Shown here: positions 17,764 to 26,949 of the stretch, piece after piece
Layout of the letters: each line of letters starts with the position of its first letter
How positions within the stretch are numbered: the stretch's first letter is position 1
Source of the DNA: Paenibacillus sp. FSL W8-0426
GTDB lineage: Bacteria; Bacillota; Bacilli; Paenibacillales; Paenibacillaceae
NCBI RefSeq assembly: GCF_037969725.1
Contig: NZ_CP150203.1
Coordinates: 6,749,501-6,813,500 of the forward strand
Direction: 5' to 3'
DNA: 64,000 nucleotides
The notes under the pieces: generated by a model
Seen by the model: the letters and a program-made list of their open reading frames with translations, nothing else
What the model was told of the DNA's origin: nothing
The model's database searches: none
Translations under genes and position numbers: made by a program

Positions 17764-18564
17764 TTAGTAAATTTTCGATGCTGTGTAGTGCGAAGCGTCT
17801 TTAATCATTTTGAACGAAGTACCTTGCGTTTTCCAAGCGGCATCGACGGTAGTATCGATGGTGATCCACTGCCCGTTGAGGTAAACTTCATTCCATGCAT
17901 GGTATACATCTACATAATCCGAAGTACCCATTACCAATTTGGTCGGTATATCGAGACTCCGCAGCATGGATGCAAGCAGGGAAGCATAATCGTAGCACAT
18001 CCCTTTGAGATCCATGATTGTGCGGACGTTATCTGGAAGATAGTCCGTTAACTCTCGCGATGCAAGTACTTTGTCATATCGAATGTTACCGATCACATAG
18101 TCGTATACAGCTTGTACTTTTTCTTGGTCCGTTTTTGCAGACCGGGCTAACTTTTTAGCAAGCTGTGCGGCTTGTTCATTATCAGACCAATCGATATTCT
18201 GAATCGAGTTCAGATATACGTTGTTGCTGTCCTTCAGATGAAGCTTGACGGCTCCTTCTTGAACGACCTTGTATTTGGTGCCGCTGACTTGTTCCAACAC
18301 AGTGATTGTATAGTCTCCGTTCCCCATTTGAAGCGGGAAAACGTCCCGAGACTTACCCGGCAGCAGCGTATATGTATATTTTTCCTGTCCTTTGGCGATC
18401 ATAAGCTTAGTCTTTACATCGGATTTCACGTCATAATGGATGACAACTGCTCCGCGATCAAGCTGGTCCAAACCCAGCCAATCTTCAGACTGCGCAGCTT
18501 GTACAACCGGTGCGCATAAGAGTAAGACAAATAGTCCTACAATGGCGAACACAGCGTTACGCAT
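17764..18564 (-). CDS. Secreted transglutaminase-like cysteine protease-fold protein
   Basis: 266 residues from ATG 18564, preceded by AAGGGGG. A signal peptide (FAIVGLFVLLLCAPVVQAAQ) leads to a beta-rich region of about 100 residues and a transglutaminase-core domain with Cys in LKGMCYDYASLL, His in VYHAWNEVYL and Asp in WITIDTTVDA, an intact catalytic triad. Known for the fold: transamidase or cysteine-protease activity. In this setting it may process or crosslink surface proteins (inference). The leader holds two c-di-GMP-I riboswitches; the proximal one ends within 10 bases of the ribosome binding site. The LPXTG adhesin gene lies 280 bp downstream on the same strand and could be a substrate. 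Confidence 0.9.
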   Translation of the reverse strand: MRNAVFAIVGLFVLLLCAPVVQAAQSEDWLGLDQLDRGAVVIHYDVKSDVKTKLMIAKGQEKYTYTLLPGKSRDVFPLQMGNGDYTITVLEQVSGTKYKVVQEGAVKLHLKDSNNVYLNSIQNIDWSDNEQAAQLAKKLARSAKTDQEKVQAVYDYVIGNIRYDKVLASRELTDYLPDNVRTIMDLKGMCYDYASLLASMLRSLDIPTKLVMGTSDYVDVYHAWNEVYLNGQWITIDTTVDAAWKTQGTSFKMIKDASHYTASKIY

Positions 18565-18580
18565 GCTGTAAACCCCCTTC

Positions 18581-18665
18581 GGAAGCCAGGCTGCCATTTG
18601 ATCATGCATCAAGAAGGCCCTATAGCTTTGCGTCCCTGCCTTTCGACAGGTTTGCCATTATCGTT
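18581..18665 (-). promoter_or_regulatory. c-di-GMP-I riboswitch (GEMM-I), promoter-distal copy
   Basis: On the minus strand the aptamer shows GGCAAACC, CGAAAGG, GGGACGCAAAGC, GGGCC and the receptor-side GGCAGCCTGGCTTCC, the defining GEMM-I pattern. Its 3' end is contiguous with the AAGGGGG ribosome binding site, so it may control translation initiation. Confidence 0.93.
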
Positions 18666-18730
18666 ATTGAGTTTTACTGCGTTTTTAGTGGATATTTGTC
18701 CAATAAAAAACAAAAAAAGCACTTTCGTTC

Positions 18731-18812
18731 GGTAGCTGGCTGCCATTTGACAATACGTCAAGAAGACCCTGTAGCTTTGCGTCCTTGCCTTTCGACAAGT
18801 TTGCCGTTATCG
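18731..18812 (-). promoter_or_regulatory. c-di-GMP-I riboswitch (GEMM-I), promoter-proximal copy
   Basis: Minus strand: GGCAAAC, CGAAAGG, AGGACGCAAAGC, GGGTC, GGCAGCCAGCTACC. It resembles the second aptamer closely over its whole length. It is followed by a U-rich tract (TTTTTTTGTTTTTT, 18703-18716), suggesting a transcription-termination platform for this copy. Confidence 0.93.
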
Positions 18813-18833
18813 TGATTTGCTTTTGGTGACTAC

Positions 18834-18862
18834 ATCATATCAAATACTGCCCAATTCGACAA
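18834..18862 (-). promoter_or_regulatory. SigA-type promoter for the riboswitch-controlled transcript
   Basis: Minus strand TTGTCG (18862-18857), 17-bp spacer, TATGAT (18839-18834). The transcript would begin about 10-15 nt before the first aptamer. Confidence 0.65.
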
Positions 18863-18995
18863 GTAGAAATCTTCCAAATCGCGCTGCTTTTTGTCGAATA
18901 ATCAAGGTTTCGTTTTGAACGTGCCAGTTTCATAGACCAATGGTATGCTGCCAGGGAGGAATTGTTGGGAGATTCGAACCATTAATATAAAAAAC

Positions 18996-19033
18996 AAAGA
19001 GCTAAGCGCGGCTTGAAACCGGCTTAGCTCTTT
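18996..19033 (-). terminator. Terminator of mqo
   Basis: AAAGAGCTAAGC at 18996-19007 pairs with GCTTAGCTCTTT at 19022-19033; on the minus strand TTTGTTTTTT follows the hairpin. Confidence 0.85.
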
Positions 19034-19061
19034 CCTTGTATATGCACTTCAACGACAACGG

Positions 19062-20576
19062 TTACCCGTTCATCACCGAACTGGAGCCCCTCTTCTCTGC
19101 CAGGCCTAGGGCTTTGGCGGTCGAAGCATGAATTCTGTTGAGCAATTCCACGTTCTCCACCAATGACTGGCCGTAGGAAGGGATCATCTCTTTGATCTTA
19201 GGCTCCCATGCGCTTATATGCTGCGGGAAGCAGCGCTGAAGGATTTCCAACATGACATGCACAGCAGTGGATGCCCCCGGAGAAGCCCCCAGCAAGGCAG
19301 CGATCGAACCATCCGACGCAGTCACTACTTCCGTACCGAATTGAAGCGTGCCTTTGCCGCCTTGAGCGGTATCCTTGATTACCTGCACGCGCTGGCCGGC
19401 AACGACCAAATCCCAGTCCTCGCTTTTGGCATCCGGTACAAAGTCACGCAATTCTTCCATGCGCTGCTCTTTGGACAGCATCAGCTGCTGGATCAGATAC
19501 TTCGTCAGCGAAATCTCCTTCACGCCGGCTGCCAGCATGGTCAACAGGTTATGCAGTTTCACCGAGGTGATCAGGTCAGTCATTGAACCGGTCTTCAGGA
19601 ACTTCGGCGAGAAACCTGCAAACGGCCCGAACAACAACGACTTTTGGTTATCGATGTAGCGGGTGTCCAGATGCGGCACCGACATTGGCGGGGCACCTAC
19701 CGAGGCTTTGCCATATACCTTGGCATGGTGCTGCTCGACGACCTTCGGGTTTTTGCAAGCCATGAAAATACCGCTTACCGGAAATCCACCGATGTGTTTG
19801 CCTTCCGGAATACCCGACTTCTGCAGCAAATGCAAGCTGCCTCCGCCCGCTCCGATAAAGACGAACTTGGCCCTGTGGCGCTCGGTCGCCCCGCTCTTGA
19901 GGTTTTTCACCGTCAATTCCCATAAGCCATCGCTCGTACGTTTCATGTTTTTGACGCTATGCTGATAGTGGATGCCCACATTGCTTTTCTTCAATTGTTC
20001 CATCAGCATACGCGTTAAAGCACCAAAGTTAACGTCCGTACCCGAGTCAATTTTGGTCGCTGCAATCGGCTCGTTTCCGGTACGCCCTTTCATCATCAGA
20101 GGAATCCATTGCTTCAGCTTCGCCGGATCGTCCGAAAACTCCATGCCTTTGAACAAAGGATGGTTCGACAAGGCTTCATAACGTCTTTTCAGAAACTGGA
20201 CGTTCTGCTCGCCATGCACGTAACTCAAGTGGGGAAGCGGCATGATGAAATCCTGCGGATTTCGAATCAGGCGGCTGTTGACGAGATAAGCCCAAAATTG
20301 CCGTGAAATCTGGAATTGTTCGTTAACCTTGATGGCTTTGCTTATATCTACGGAACCGTCCGGCCGTTCGACGGTATAATTGAGTTCGCATAGCGCAGCA
20401 TGCCCTGTTCCGGCGTTATTCCATTCGTTGGAGCTTTCTTCTCCCGCAGTGGCGAGCTTTTCAAATACCTTTATCTTCCAGTCGGGTGCCAATTCTTTCA
20501 GCAAGGTTCCCAATGTTGCACTCATAATTCCGGCACCAATCAAGATCACATCTGTACTCGTTTGTCCGTGGCTCAT
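19062..20576 (-). CDS. mqo: Malate:quinone oxidoreductase
   Basis: 504 residues, the full family length. The N-terminal FAD-binding loop [15 protein letters not shown] and the family-specific segments [63 protein letters not shown] and [14 protein letters not shown] are all present. The enzyme oxidises malate to oxaloacetate at the membrane and passes electrons to the quinone pool, feeding the TCA cycle independently of NAD. Start ATG 20576 follows AAGGACGG. It is a single-gene unit with its own terminator; a cre-like site 39 bp upstream suggests catabolite control by CcpA. Confidence 0.96.
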   Translation of the reverse strand: MSHGQTSTDVILIGAGIMSATLGTLLKELAPDWKIKVFEKLATAGEESSNEWNNAGTGHAALCELNYTVERPDGSVDISKAIKVNEQFQISRQFWAYLVNSRLIRNPQDFIMPLPHLSYVHGEQNVQFLKRRYEALSNHPLFKGMEFSDDPAKLKQWIPLMMKGRTGNEPIAATKIDSGTDVNFGALTRMLMEQLKKSNVGIHYQHSVKNMKRTSDGLWELTVKNLKSGATERHRAKFVFIGAGGGSLHLLQKSGIPEGKHIGGFPVSGIFMACKNPKVVEQHHAKVYGKASVGAPPMSVPHLDTRYIDNQKSLLFGPFAGFSPKFLKTGSMTDLITSVKLHNLLTMLAAGVKEISLTKYLIQQLMLSKEQRMEELRDFVPDAKSEDWDLVVAGQRVQVIKDTAQGGKGTLQFGTEVVTASDGSIAALLGASPGASTAVHVMLEILQRCFPQHISAWEPKIKEMIPSYGQSLVENVELLNRIHASTAKALGLAEKRGSSSVMNG

Positions 20577-20614
20577 TATTAACCGTCCTTATACCCTAAG
20601 ATTTGCCGAAAGGA

Positions 20615-20628
20615 TGTAAGCGCTGTCG
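20615..20628. promoter_or_regulatory. cre-like (CcpA) site upstream of mqo
   Basis: TGTAAGCGCTGTCG fits 12 of 14 positions of the cre consensus (TGWAARCGYTWNCW). It lies 39 bp upstream of the mqo start codon, a repression-compatible position. Confidence 0.45.
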
Positions 20629-20830
20629 ATATGGCATTGAAGCAAGCCGGTCTGTGGAGCTGGCTCACACCTTTTCTGTATAAATAATGCTCTACACATA
20701 GTGTATCAATATTATGGATAGAGTTAAATATGTAATTTGAAGATATTTGCTCTAATAGTTAGTATACTCTAATTTGTTCCCCTCCGCTAACCCGCTTATA
20801 TCCCTGAAAGATTTCTTTTTTCAAATAAGC

Positions 20831-21196
20831 TTACTCATCAGCAATCCATACAGATTCGTTTGATTCCCAGGAGTTGGACAATATATTACAAAGCTCTACA
20901 AGTAAGTCCTTGGCCTCCGCATTCAAATGCTCGGTTTTTATTTCTTGTAGCTGTTTTAATACGATTTGTATATTTGGAATCTTCCATGGTTTTTCCCACC
21001 AAGGCTCTTCAACATGGTAATAATATGCCAAACCTGTCCACCCGTCTTGCTCCGGCTGTATTCCCCCCATTATTTCGTCAAAATAACCATCCCATATTCT
21101 TATTACATACTTATCTCCATTTGAGAGGTGCCTTATAAACTGTATTTCTCCTTCCCCCTCATAACCTTCATAATATTTCCTGTTTATTATTTCCAC
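20831..21196 (-). CDS. Small hypothetical protein, possible immunity protein
   Basis: 121 residues, acidic, aromatic-rich (YYYHVEEPWWEKPWKIPNIQ), no signal peptide. I cannot assign a family. It is the last gene of a three-gene, low-GC, same-strand cluster whose middle member resembles Imm7, with 15 bp to the preceding gene. A role as an immunity protein is inferred only from size, composition and position. No toxin gene is adjacent. Confidence 0.7.
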   Translation of the reverse strand: MEIINRKYYEGYEGEGEIQFIRHLSNGDKYVIRIWDGYFDEIMGGIQPEQDGWTGLAYYYHVEEPWWEKPWKIPNIQIVLKQLQEIKTEHLNAEAKDLLVELCNILSNSWESNESVWIADE

Positions 21197-21211
21197 AACC
21201 CCATCTCCTTG

Positions 21212-21634
21212 TTACGGGTATGATTCTGAAAGACATTCTGGGTCCGGGTCTTCTAACTTCGGTATAAACGGCGATAGAAATGGATCATCATGCCCCCTTA
21301 CTTCTCCTCGAATTAGTGTATACACCTTAAATATATTAAATGACTCAACGTCATCACTATCCCTTATGTACAAAATTCCGTATGAACCCGGAGCCATATC
21401 TCCAATCTTCTTGAATACATTGATCGGATCAACTCTTTCCGAAGGCTTATGATTATCTAATCCAGCGATCCACACTTGGAAATCCCCGTTTACTGCTCTA
21501 ATATCCAACACGCCGCTAGTCCAATTCATTTCATGAATGTAATCTTGTATTTCTTGAACAATCGGGGCTTCATCCATATCATCATCAAAAGAAGCACTCG
21601 CTCGAATTGTCGCCCAACCATGGTACTCATACAT
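21212..21634 (-). CDS. Imm7-like immunity protein
   Basis: 140 residues beginning MYEYHGWATIRAS, followed by an acidic helix and the strand pattern FQVWIAGLDNHKPSE and GSYGILYIRDSDD. This arrangement resembles the Imm7 family of polymorphic-toxin immunity proteins. Those proteins neutralise a specific secreted toxin delivered by kin or competitors (known for the class). The gene is lower in GC than its surroundings, a hint of transfer. No Rhs/WXG-type toxin gene is seen in the window, so it would be an orphan immunity gene. Confidence 0.72.
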   Translation of the reverse strand: MYEYHGWATIRASASFDDDMDEAPIVQEIQDYIHEMNWTSGVLDIRAVNGDFQVWIAGLDNHKPSERVDPINVFKKIGDMAPGSYGILYIRDSDDVESFNIFKVYTLIRGEVRGHDDPFLSPFIPKLEDPDPECLSESYP

Positions 21635-21672
21635 CGCATTTTCACCCTTCCACGCTTGTAGATGCTTACTAT

Positions 21673-22128
21673 TTAACTCTCAATCATATCGATCGCTACG
21701 ATTGTTTCGTTTATCCAATCTTCGAATAGTTCCGCATGTCCTTTATCCATGACGCCTCGGTGTCTTTTATATTGAACATTTCTCTTGGCCCACACAAGAA
21801 TTATTCTCATGTATTCTACTGTATCAATAGTACACGTAGGATCTTCCACGCCTTCTTCAGCGAATATGTCTTCAAAAGTAGTGTACTTCGCATCAGAATG
21901 GATTAGGTTCACATTGCCACCACCGCCATATGAGGCTACTTTCCCTGTAAACAACTCGAGTAACCCCCTGATCTCTTCCTGAATAGCAGCAAGATCTCCA
22001 AAGATATCAGTCCCGAGCGAATTAGTGATCAGATAACCATTTTTTAATGACTTATCCAAACTAAAATCGAGTATCACTTCGTTGAAATGCTCATTATATT
22101 CAATACTGTATATATATCTAATATTCAT
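21673..22128 (-). CDS. Hypothetical protein in immunity-like cluster
   Basis: 151 residues, acidic, mixed alpha/beta, no signal or membrane segment. A Gly-rich stretch ASYGGGGNVNL sits mid-protein and DWINETIVAIDMIES closes it. I do not recognise the family. It is first in the three-gene cluster, with 38 bp to the Imm7-like gene. GC is low relative to neighbours. The immunity role is inferred only from context. Confidence 0.68.
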   Translation of the reverse strand: MNIRYIYSIEYNEHFNEVILDFSLDKSLKNGYLITNSLGTDIFGDLAAIQEEIRGLLELFTGKVASYGGGGNVNLIHSDAKYTTFEDIFAEEGVEDPTCTIDTVEYMRIILVWAKRNVQYKRHRGVMDKGHAELFEDWINETIVAIDMIES

Positions 22129-22504
22129 ACTCCCCCCGTAACCAAAACTTAGCCTTTTAGTGCTTGTATTTTATAAAATAAAAAGTAAAACACGGGTAAC
22201 TGACGCATCTCTAACTCTCGAATATTGGGCGCAATCTTTAGAATGTATAAGCTGCTGACCCTAATGGTATATCTGAGCGCTTTATTGATTCACCTAGACG
22301 TATGCCTCCTATTTTTTTGTCAGTTAGTGAGCTAGTGAGATGGGTAAGGCTCCTGAGACCATCCCGTCTTGTCACAAGCATATTCTGATACAACGAAAAA
22401 TACAGGCCAATTCTTTGACGAATGGCCTGTAAATAACAAAATAATGCTTTCATCACAGCGGCTTTATCACCATAGACCACAGTCCCGTCGGCAGCCTTCA
22501 CTTC
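22129..22504. other. 376-bp gap without a convincing gene
   Basis: It holds the terminator of the GGDEF gene (22402-22430). An 87-codon minus-strand frame runs through that hairpin and lacks a ribosome binding site. Its last 30 codons look protein-like and could be a gene remnant, but this is not supportable. Confidence 0.5.
22402..22430 (-). terminator. Terminator of the diguanylate cyclase gene
   Basis: ACAGGCC and ATTC pair with GAAT and GGCCTGT around a 6-nt loop. On the minus strand ATTTTTCG follows. Confidence 0.8.
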
Positions 22505-24232
22505 TCAAGAGACTTCCGTCTCAGACGAACCATCTCCCGCTGCAATCCATTTCAACTCCGCAAATTCAACTCGATTTCGTCCGTTATGCTTGGCTTGGTA
22601 CAAGGCTTTGTCCACGGCGGCGAACAATTGAACCAAAAATCCTTCCGGACTGTCAGGCACTTGAACGGTTTGGAAATCCTCCACCGATAAAATTCCCATA
22701 CTCACCGTTATGGAAACCGGTTCCTCGTCCTCCCCCAGTGCCATGGGATTTCTTTCCACCGATAATCTCACGCGTTCCGCGACCTGTTTGGCCAAACTGC
22801 TGCCTGCATGCGGAAGATAGATCATAAATTCCTCCCCGCCGTACCGGGCCAGAATATCGGTGCTGCGGATGGACTGTTTGACGATGAGCGCCATGCGATG
22901 GAGAACTTCGTCGCCGATGACGTGCCCGTGCTTATCATTAATCCCTTTGAAGAAATCAATATCAAAGAGAATCATTGAAAACGGGATTCTGTACTGCATG
23001 TTAGTGATCACTTCATGCGTCAACTGCTGGGTCAAGTAACGGCGATTATAACTGTCCGTCAAACTGTCCGTAACGACCAGTTCTTCCAGCTTCTGATTAG
23101 CTTTGGACAACTCGCTGCTGATGCGGTCCAATGAATGGTTTCGTTCTTGAAGCACTATGTTCTGTCGATTCAATTCTTCAACGAGATATCGCTCCTGCGA
23201 AACATCCTGAAACGTAAGGATATGTCCGATAGGGACAAGGCGCGAATCAACGATTGGCGAGGATTGCAAAATAAACCGGCGAACAAAGTCCCTCTCCACG
23301 ATGATTTCGATCTGGGACAAAATGTTTTCTTTTCGTTTGTAATGCTCCGCAAACTCGCGGACCTTGCCCTCCGCCCGCACGGATTCCAAAAATGCATCCA
23401 AATCAAACGTATCGCCCACGTTCATATCCATGAATGACCGCAGTGCCTTGTTGACTTCAACAATGGTTTCGTTCTCGTCCAATACAAGAATTCCGTAAGG
23501 AATGGTGTTAATGACATCCTCGTGCGCAATGGAGACGAGATCAAACACGTTGTATTTTTTAATGACATAGACAAAGAACAGCCCGGACAGAAAGATTCCC
23601 AAGGAGGTCAGTCCCGGAATAATCGGCAACCATGGTCTGAATACGACGTTAAGCAAGGCATCCAAACCGGCAAATGCAGCCAGCACGAAGAGACCCCACA
23701 ATGTGAACACGACCTGCTTCTTGATCGCAGGCAGCGTCCGGGAAGAACGAAGCGCTCCGAACAAGACGGAGAGGGATGCCAGAAAGTAGCTCACGAGAAT
23801 TGCAAGGATCACCCAAAACCATGGGCCGTAGGAACGTTCTGCATATCCGCCGCCCAGCGGCGTCACGAACCAGTTCCACGGATTTAGCACGACGCCTATA
23901 GCTCCAATGACCGCAGGGACGAACAAAAAGACGGTTTTCCTTTTCCTATTCCTTAATCGATCTGTTTCGCCTGTCAGGAAATAGGTTAGCAACAACCACC
24001 CGCTTCCGAGCAGCGATACGGCAACAAAGGAAAGCGTCACGTAAAACCATTGCAAGCTGAGATTGCCCGTCAGGTCAATGGCAAACTGGCAGAACGGCCA
24101 GATCATCATCAAACCGTGAAAAAGAAAGTACACCTTATGTAAGTTCGTAATTCTAACGGTAACAAAAACATAGACATATAACGCAAACAAGAGGACGAAT
24201 AGAAAGAGATCATACCACGCTGATGGGCTCAC
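22505..24232 (-). CDS. Membrane PAS-GGDEF diguanylate cyclase
   Basis: 575 residues from GTG 24232, which lies seven bases after AAAGGAGA and fits better than the upstream TTG at 24259. Eight or so hydrophobic helices fill the first 215 residues, like the 7TM N-domain of some histidine kinases. A PAS-like domain (IPYGILVLDENETIVEVNKALRSF) is followed by a coiled linker and a GGDEF domain. The active-site signature is GGEEF (about residues 464-468), with an intact RxxD inhibitory site (RSTD) five residues before it. It should therefore make c-di-GMP and be product-inhibited. Two c-di-GMP riboswitches lie 4 kb away. Confidence 0.93.
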   Translation of the reverse strand: MSPSAWYDLFLFVLLFALYVYVFVTVRITNLHKVYFLFHGLMMIWPFCQFAIDLTGNLSLQWFYVTLSFVAVSLLGSGWLLLTYFLTGETDRLRNRKRKTVFLFVPAVIGAIGVVLNPWNWFVTPLGGGYAERSYGPWFWVILAILVSYFLASLSVLFGALRSSRTLPAIKKQVVFTLWGLFVLAAFAGLDALLNVVFRPWLPIIPGLTSLGIFLSGLFFVYVIKKYNVFDLVSIAHEDVINTIPYGILVLDENETIVEVNKALRSFMDMNVGDTFDLDAFLESVRAEGKVREFAEHYKRKENILSQIEIIVERDFVRRFILQSSPIVDSRLVPIGHILTFQDVSQERYLVEELNRQNIVLQERNHSLDRISSELSKANQKLEELVVTDSLTDSYNRRYLTQQLTHEVITNMQYRIPFSMILFDIDFFKGINDKHGHVIGDEVLHRMALIVKQSIRSTDILARYGGEEFMIYLPHAGSSLAKQVAERVRLSVERNPMALGEDEEPVSITVSMGILSVEDFQTVQVPDSPEGFLVQLFAAVDKALYQAKHNGRNRVEFAELKWIAAGDGSSETEVS

Positions 24233-24530
24233 AAATCTTCTCCTTTGTCGATTCAACAACTACGATATCATGGAACAGTATACTCCTTGAATCTGAAATG
24301 AACCTTTAATAAGACTTCAATAGCCTTCAGAAAGGATTGCCTCACAGTTGTTATTGGTTAATTAAACCACATCTTATCACACCGCAAAGAGACTGAGTAG
24401 CCCACACAATGGCAGTCCAGCCAACCTCTGAGCATTTCTGAAATCAATTCCGTGAAGTTTTGACGGCTTTTGAACGTTTCAAACCAGGCTTGGCACAGCC
24501 ATGGGAAATTCTGCGATTCATGGTCCTCCG

Positions 24531-25310
24531 TTACCGCGTATGGTCGTACAAATCGTCCAGCGGTTCATTATCCGAGAACAGATCGGGATTTTCCCGCAGC
24601 ATCCCCGTGATCACCTCTGCTACTTTTGCAGCATTACAAACTCTCACCACCGCATCGCCAAGTTTCCTTTTGTACATCGCCCCTTCTCGCTCCAGCACCT
24701 CGTCCACCTTCCAAAAATGCTCGGACCAGGACAATCCGCAATGTCTGCGTGAAGGTACCTGTATCTTCGTTCCATCGGGCAGAACGGTGCATAACTGTTC
24801 ATGTCCGTCCGTCAACCGGCCTGGGATGTCCACCCACTCTTCCACGCCATGAATAAACGTATTCCGCTTCAGGTCAACGCCCACCAAAATAATGGTCGCT
24901 TGGCGATCCAGCAGTTTCCCCCATGCCGAACCTCTCGCACAAGGCGTGTCGAACAGATGATCATCTTTCGTAAACGCTTCTGCATCCCGACCGAGAGCGG
25001 CTACCGAGTGCGTCGGATGCCATGAACGAACCACGCCAGGGCGTTTGCGGAAAAGCTCTGGCAAAATGCCGACGCAGCATGGCGATGATTCCACGTGGAA
25101 CATTGGGTTACTCGCATTGATCGTGGACCACGTATGCGTGGGCAAAACGAGCAGTCCCTCTTTCATGTATTCGGTTAACGCATCAAGTACCGTGTCGGCT
25201 CCGCCCTCGACTTCACCTATGCTTTTCATGGAAGAATGCATGAGCAACGTGCCCTTGCCGTCGATGCCGAGCTGTTGGAGCTGCTGAAGCAAGCTTGCTT
25301 GAGTATGCAT
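24531..25310 (-). CDS. AAC(3)-family N-acetyltransferase
   Basis: 259 residues, the family norm. Seen: LLMHSSMKSIGEVEGGADTVLDAL (acetyl-CoA region), the LVLPTHTW strand, RSWHPTHSVAALG, the conserved catalytic-region pattern of AAC(3)/YokD proteins, and FDTPCARGSAWGKLL. The family acetylates the 3-amino group of aminoglycosides; chromosomal homologues often act on unknown amines and need not confer resistance. ATG 25310 is chosen with AAGGAGGT 11 bases upstream rather than TTG 25319. It appears to be a single gene. The 298 bp downstream (24233-24530) show nothing recognisable. Confidence 0.9.
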   Translation of the reverse strand: MHTQASLLQQLQQLGIDGKGTLLMHSSMKSIGEVEGGADTVLDALTEYMKEGLLVLPTHTWSTINASNPMFHVESSPCCVGILPELFRKRPGVVRSWHPTHSVAALGRDAEAFTKDDHLFDTPCARGSAWGKLLDRQATIILVGVDLKRNTFIHGVEEWVDIPGRLTDGHEQLCTVLPDGTKIQVPSRRHCGLSWSEHFWKVDEVLEREGAMYKRKLGDAVVRVCNAAKVAEVITGMLRENPDLFSDNEPLDDLYDHTR

Positions 25311-25399
25311 AACTATCAATACCTCCTTTTAAGTATTATAAAAGAAAACCGTTGACCGTTGTACAATGGAAGGATAAATTATCCAACCACATAAGAAAG

Positions 25400-25421
25400 G
25401 GCCGGAGGGTTGCCTCCGGCC
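25400..25421 (-). terminator. Terminator of the arabinose operon
   Basis: GGCCGGAGG (25400-25408) pairs perfectly with CCTCCGGCC (25413-25421), 4-nt loop, followed on the minus strand by CTTTCTT. Confidence 0.85.
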
Positions 25422-25458
25422 GCTTCATAAGAAATCGTATGCGTGAATGATGGCCAAA

Positions 25459-26883
25459 TTACTTAATGACCACGTACTCCAAATTAACCAGTTTGGCATA
25501 GGTCACGATTTGATCTGTCGTCAAATTCAGGGATACCACGGTATGATGACCGCCGCCATTTTCGATCCAGGCTTTGACCCCATCCTGGAAGTTCGGCTTC
25601 ACGTTCCAAAGTACGCGGGCCACCGGCAGTTTTGGAGCCGGAACCGTCGGTTCGAAGGCAGAGACTTCGTTAATCAACAATTTGTAGTGTGTCCCGAAGT
25701 CAGCCATGGAAACAACTACGCCTTCGCCGGCTTTACCGTCAAATACGAGACGTGCCGGATCTTCGCGATCGCCAATCCCAAGTGGGGACACGATGATTTT
25801 CGGCTTGTTGCTCGCCAGCGTCGGATCAACTTCAAGCATGTGGGATTGCAGAATCGCTTCCTGACCTGCTGCCATCTCGTAGGTGTAGTCTTCCATGAAA
25901 CCGGTGTTTTCGTTATGAGCCATCACTTTCAGCAAACGGTCAAGCGCAGCCGTTTTCCAGTCGCCTTCGCCGGCGAATCCGTAGCCTTGGGCCATCAAAC
26001 GTTGAACGGCCAGACCCGGTAGCTGCTTCATGCCGTGCAGATCTTCGAAGTTTGTCGTGAAAGCGGTGTATCCGCCATCATCCAAGAAACGTTTGATCGC
26101 GATCTCGTAGCTCGCTTGCACGCGCACGCTGGCTTCCCAATCTTCTTTACTGTACGTGCCGTAGTCGAATTCATACAGCTCTGCATACTCGCTCATCAGA
26201 TCGTCGATCTCTTGCTCGGACACAGCATTCACGTACTGCACGAGGTCGCCGATGCCGAAGTAGTCCACGGTCCAGCCGAACTGGATTTGGGCCTCCACTT
26301 TGTCGCCTTCCGTAACGCCCACGTTGCGCATGTTGTCGCCGAACCGAGCCACTTTAATGTTGAAGCTTTCGTTATAAGCAACGGCTACGTCCATCCAATC
26401 CGCGACTTGCTTCTGCACTTCAGGACGCTCCCAGTAGCCAACGACGATTTTATTTTGTTTTTTCAGGCGGGCATTGATGAATCCATACTCGCGGTCGCCA
26501 TGCGCCGCTTGGTTCAAGTTCATGAAGTCCATGTCGATCGTCGCCCAAGGGATGCTCTCATTGAATTGGGTTGCCAGATGGAGCAGCGGCTTTTGCAGCA
26601 ATTTCGTGCCGCGGATCCACATTTTCGCCGGGGAGAACGTATGCATCCACGTGATTACGCCCGCCACCTCGTCGCGATAGTTGACTTCTTTCATGATGCT
26701 TGTGATTTTGTCCGCGCTGACGGCCAGATCCTGCAATACGAGCGGGTATGGCAGAACGCCGCTTGCGTTCAGGGCATCCGCGATTTTTTGTGCATTCGCT
26801 TTAACCTCGCCCAGCGCCTCATCCCCGTACAGATGCTGCGAACCTACGACGAACCAAAATTCTTTAGCTGCTGTTGCTGTCAT
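25459..26883 (-). CDS. araA: L-arabinose isomerase
   Basis: 474 residues with the family opening [14 protein letters not shown], followed by [46 protein letters not shown] and [17 protein letters not shown], all typical of araA and spanning the Mn-binding catalytic region. It converts L-arabinose to L-ribulose. ATG 26883 is chosen because GAGG lies nine bases before it; upstream in-frame ATGs overlap the ribosome binding site. Third gene of araB-araD-araA, 66 bp after araD. Confidence 0.96.
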   Translation of the reverse strand: MTATAAKEFWFVVGSQHLYGDEALGEVKANAQKIADALNASGVLPYPLVLQDLAVSADKITSIMKEVNYRDEVAGVITWMHTFSPAKMWIRGTKLLQKPLLHLATQFNESIPWATIDMDFMNLNQAAHGDREYGFINARLKKQNKIVVGYWERPEVQKQVADWMDVAVAYNESFNIKVARFGDNMRNVGVTEGDKVEAQIQFGWTVDYFGIGDLVQYVNAVSEQEIDDLMSEYAELYEFDYGTYSKEDWEASVRVQASYEIAIKRFLDDGGYTAFTTNFEDLHGMKQLPGLAVQRLMAQGYGFAGEGDWKTAALDRLLKVMAHNENTGFMEDYTYEMAAGQEAILQSHMLEVDPTLASNKPKIIVSPLGIGDREDPARLVFDGKAGEGVVVSMADFGTHYKLLINEVSAFEPTVPAPKLPVARVLWNVKPNFQDGVKAWIENGGGHHTVVSLNLTTDQIVTYAKLVNLEYVVIK

Positions 26884-26949
26884 ATCGATCATCCTCTTTT
26901 CCATGGTTTATGTTTTTCAAACATTGTTCCGCTTGTGCTGATGTCCGAT

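Noticed and set aside
22238..22501. 87-codon minus-strand frame, possibly a toxin C-terminus before the immunity genes
   Set aside because: Runs through the GGDEF-gene terminator and has no ribosome binding site or recognised toxin motif; only its last 30 residues look protein-like.
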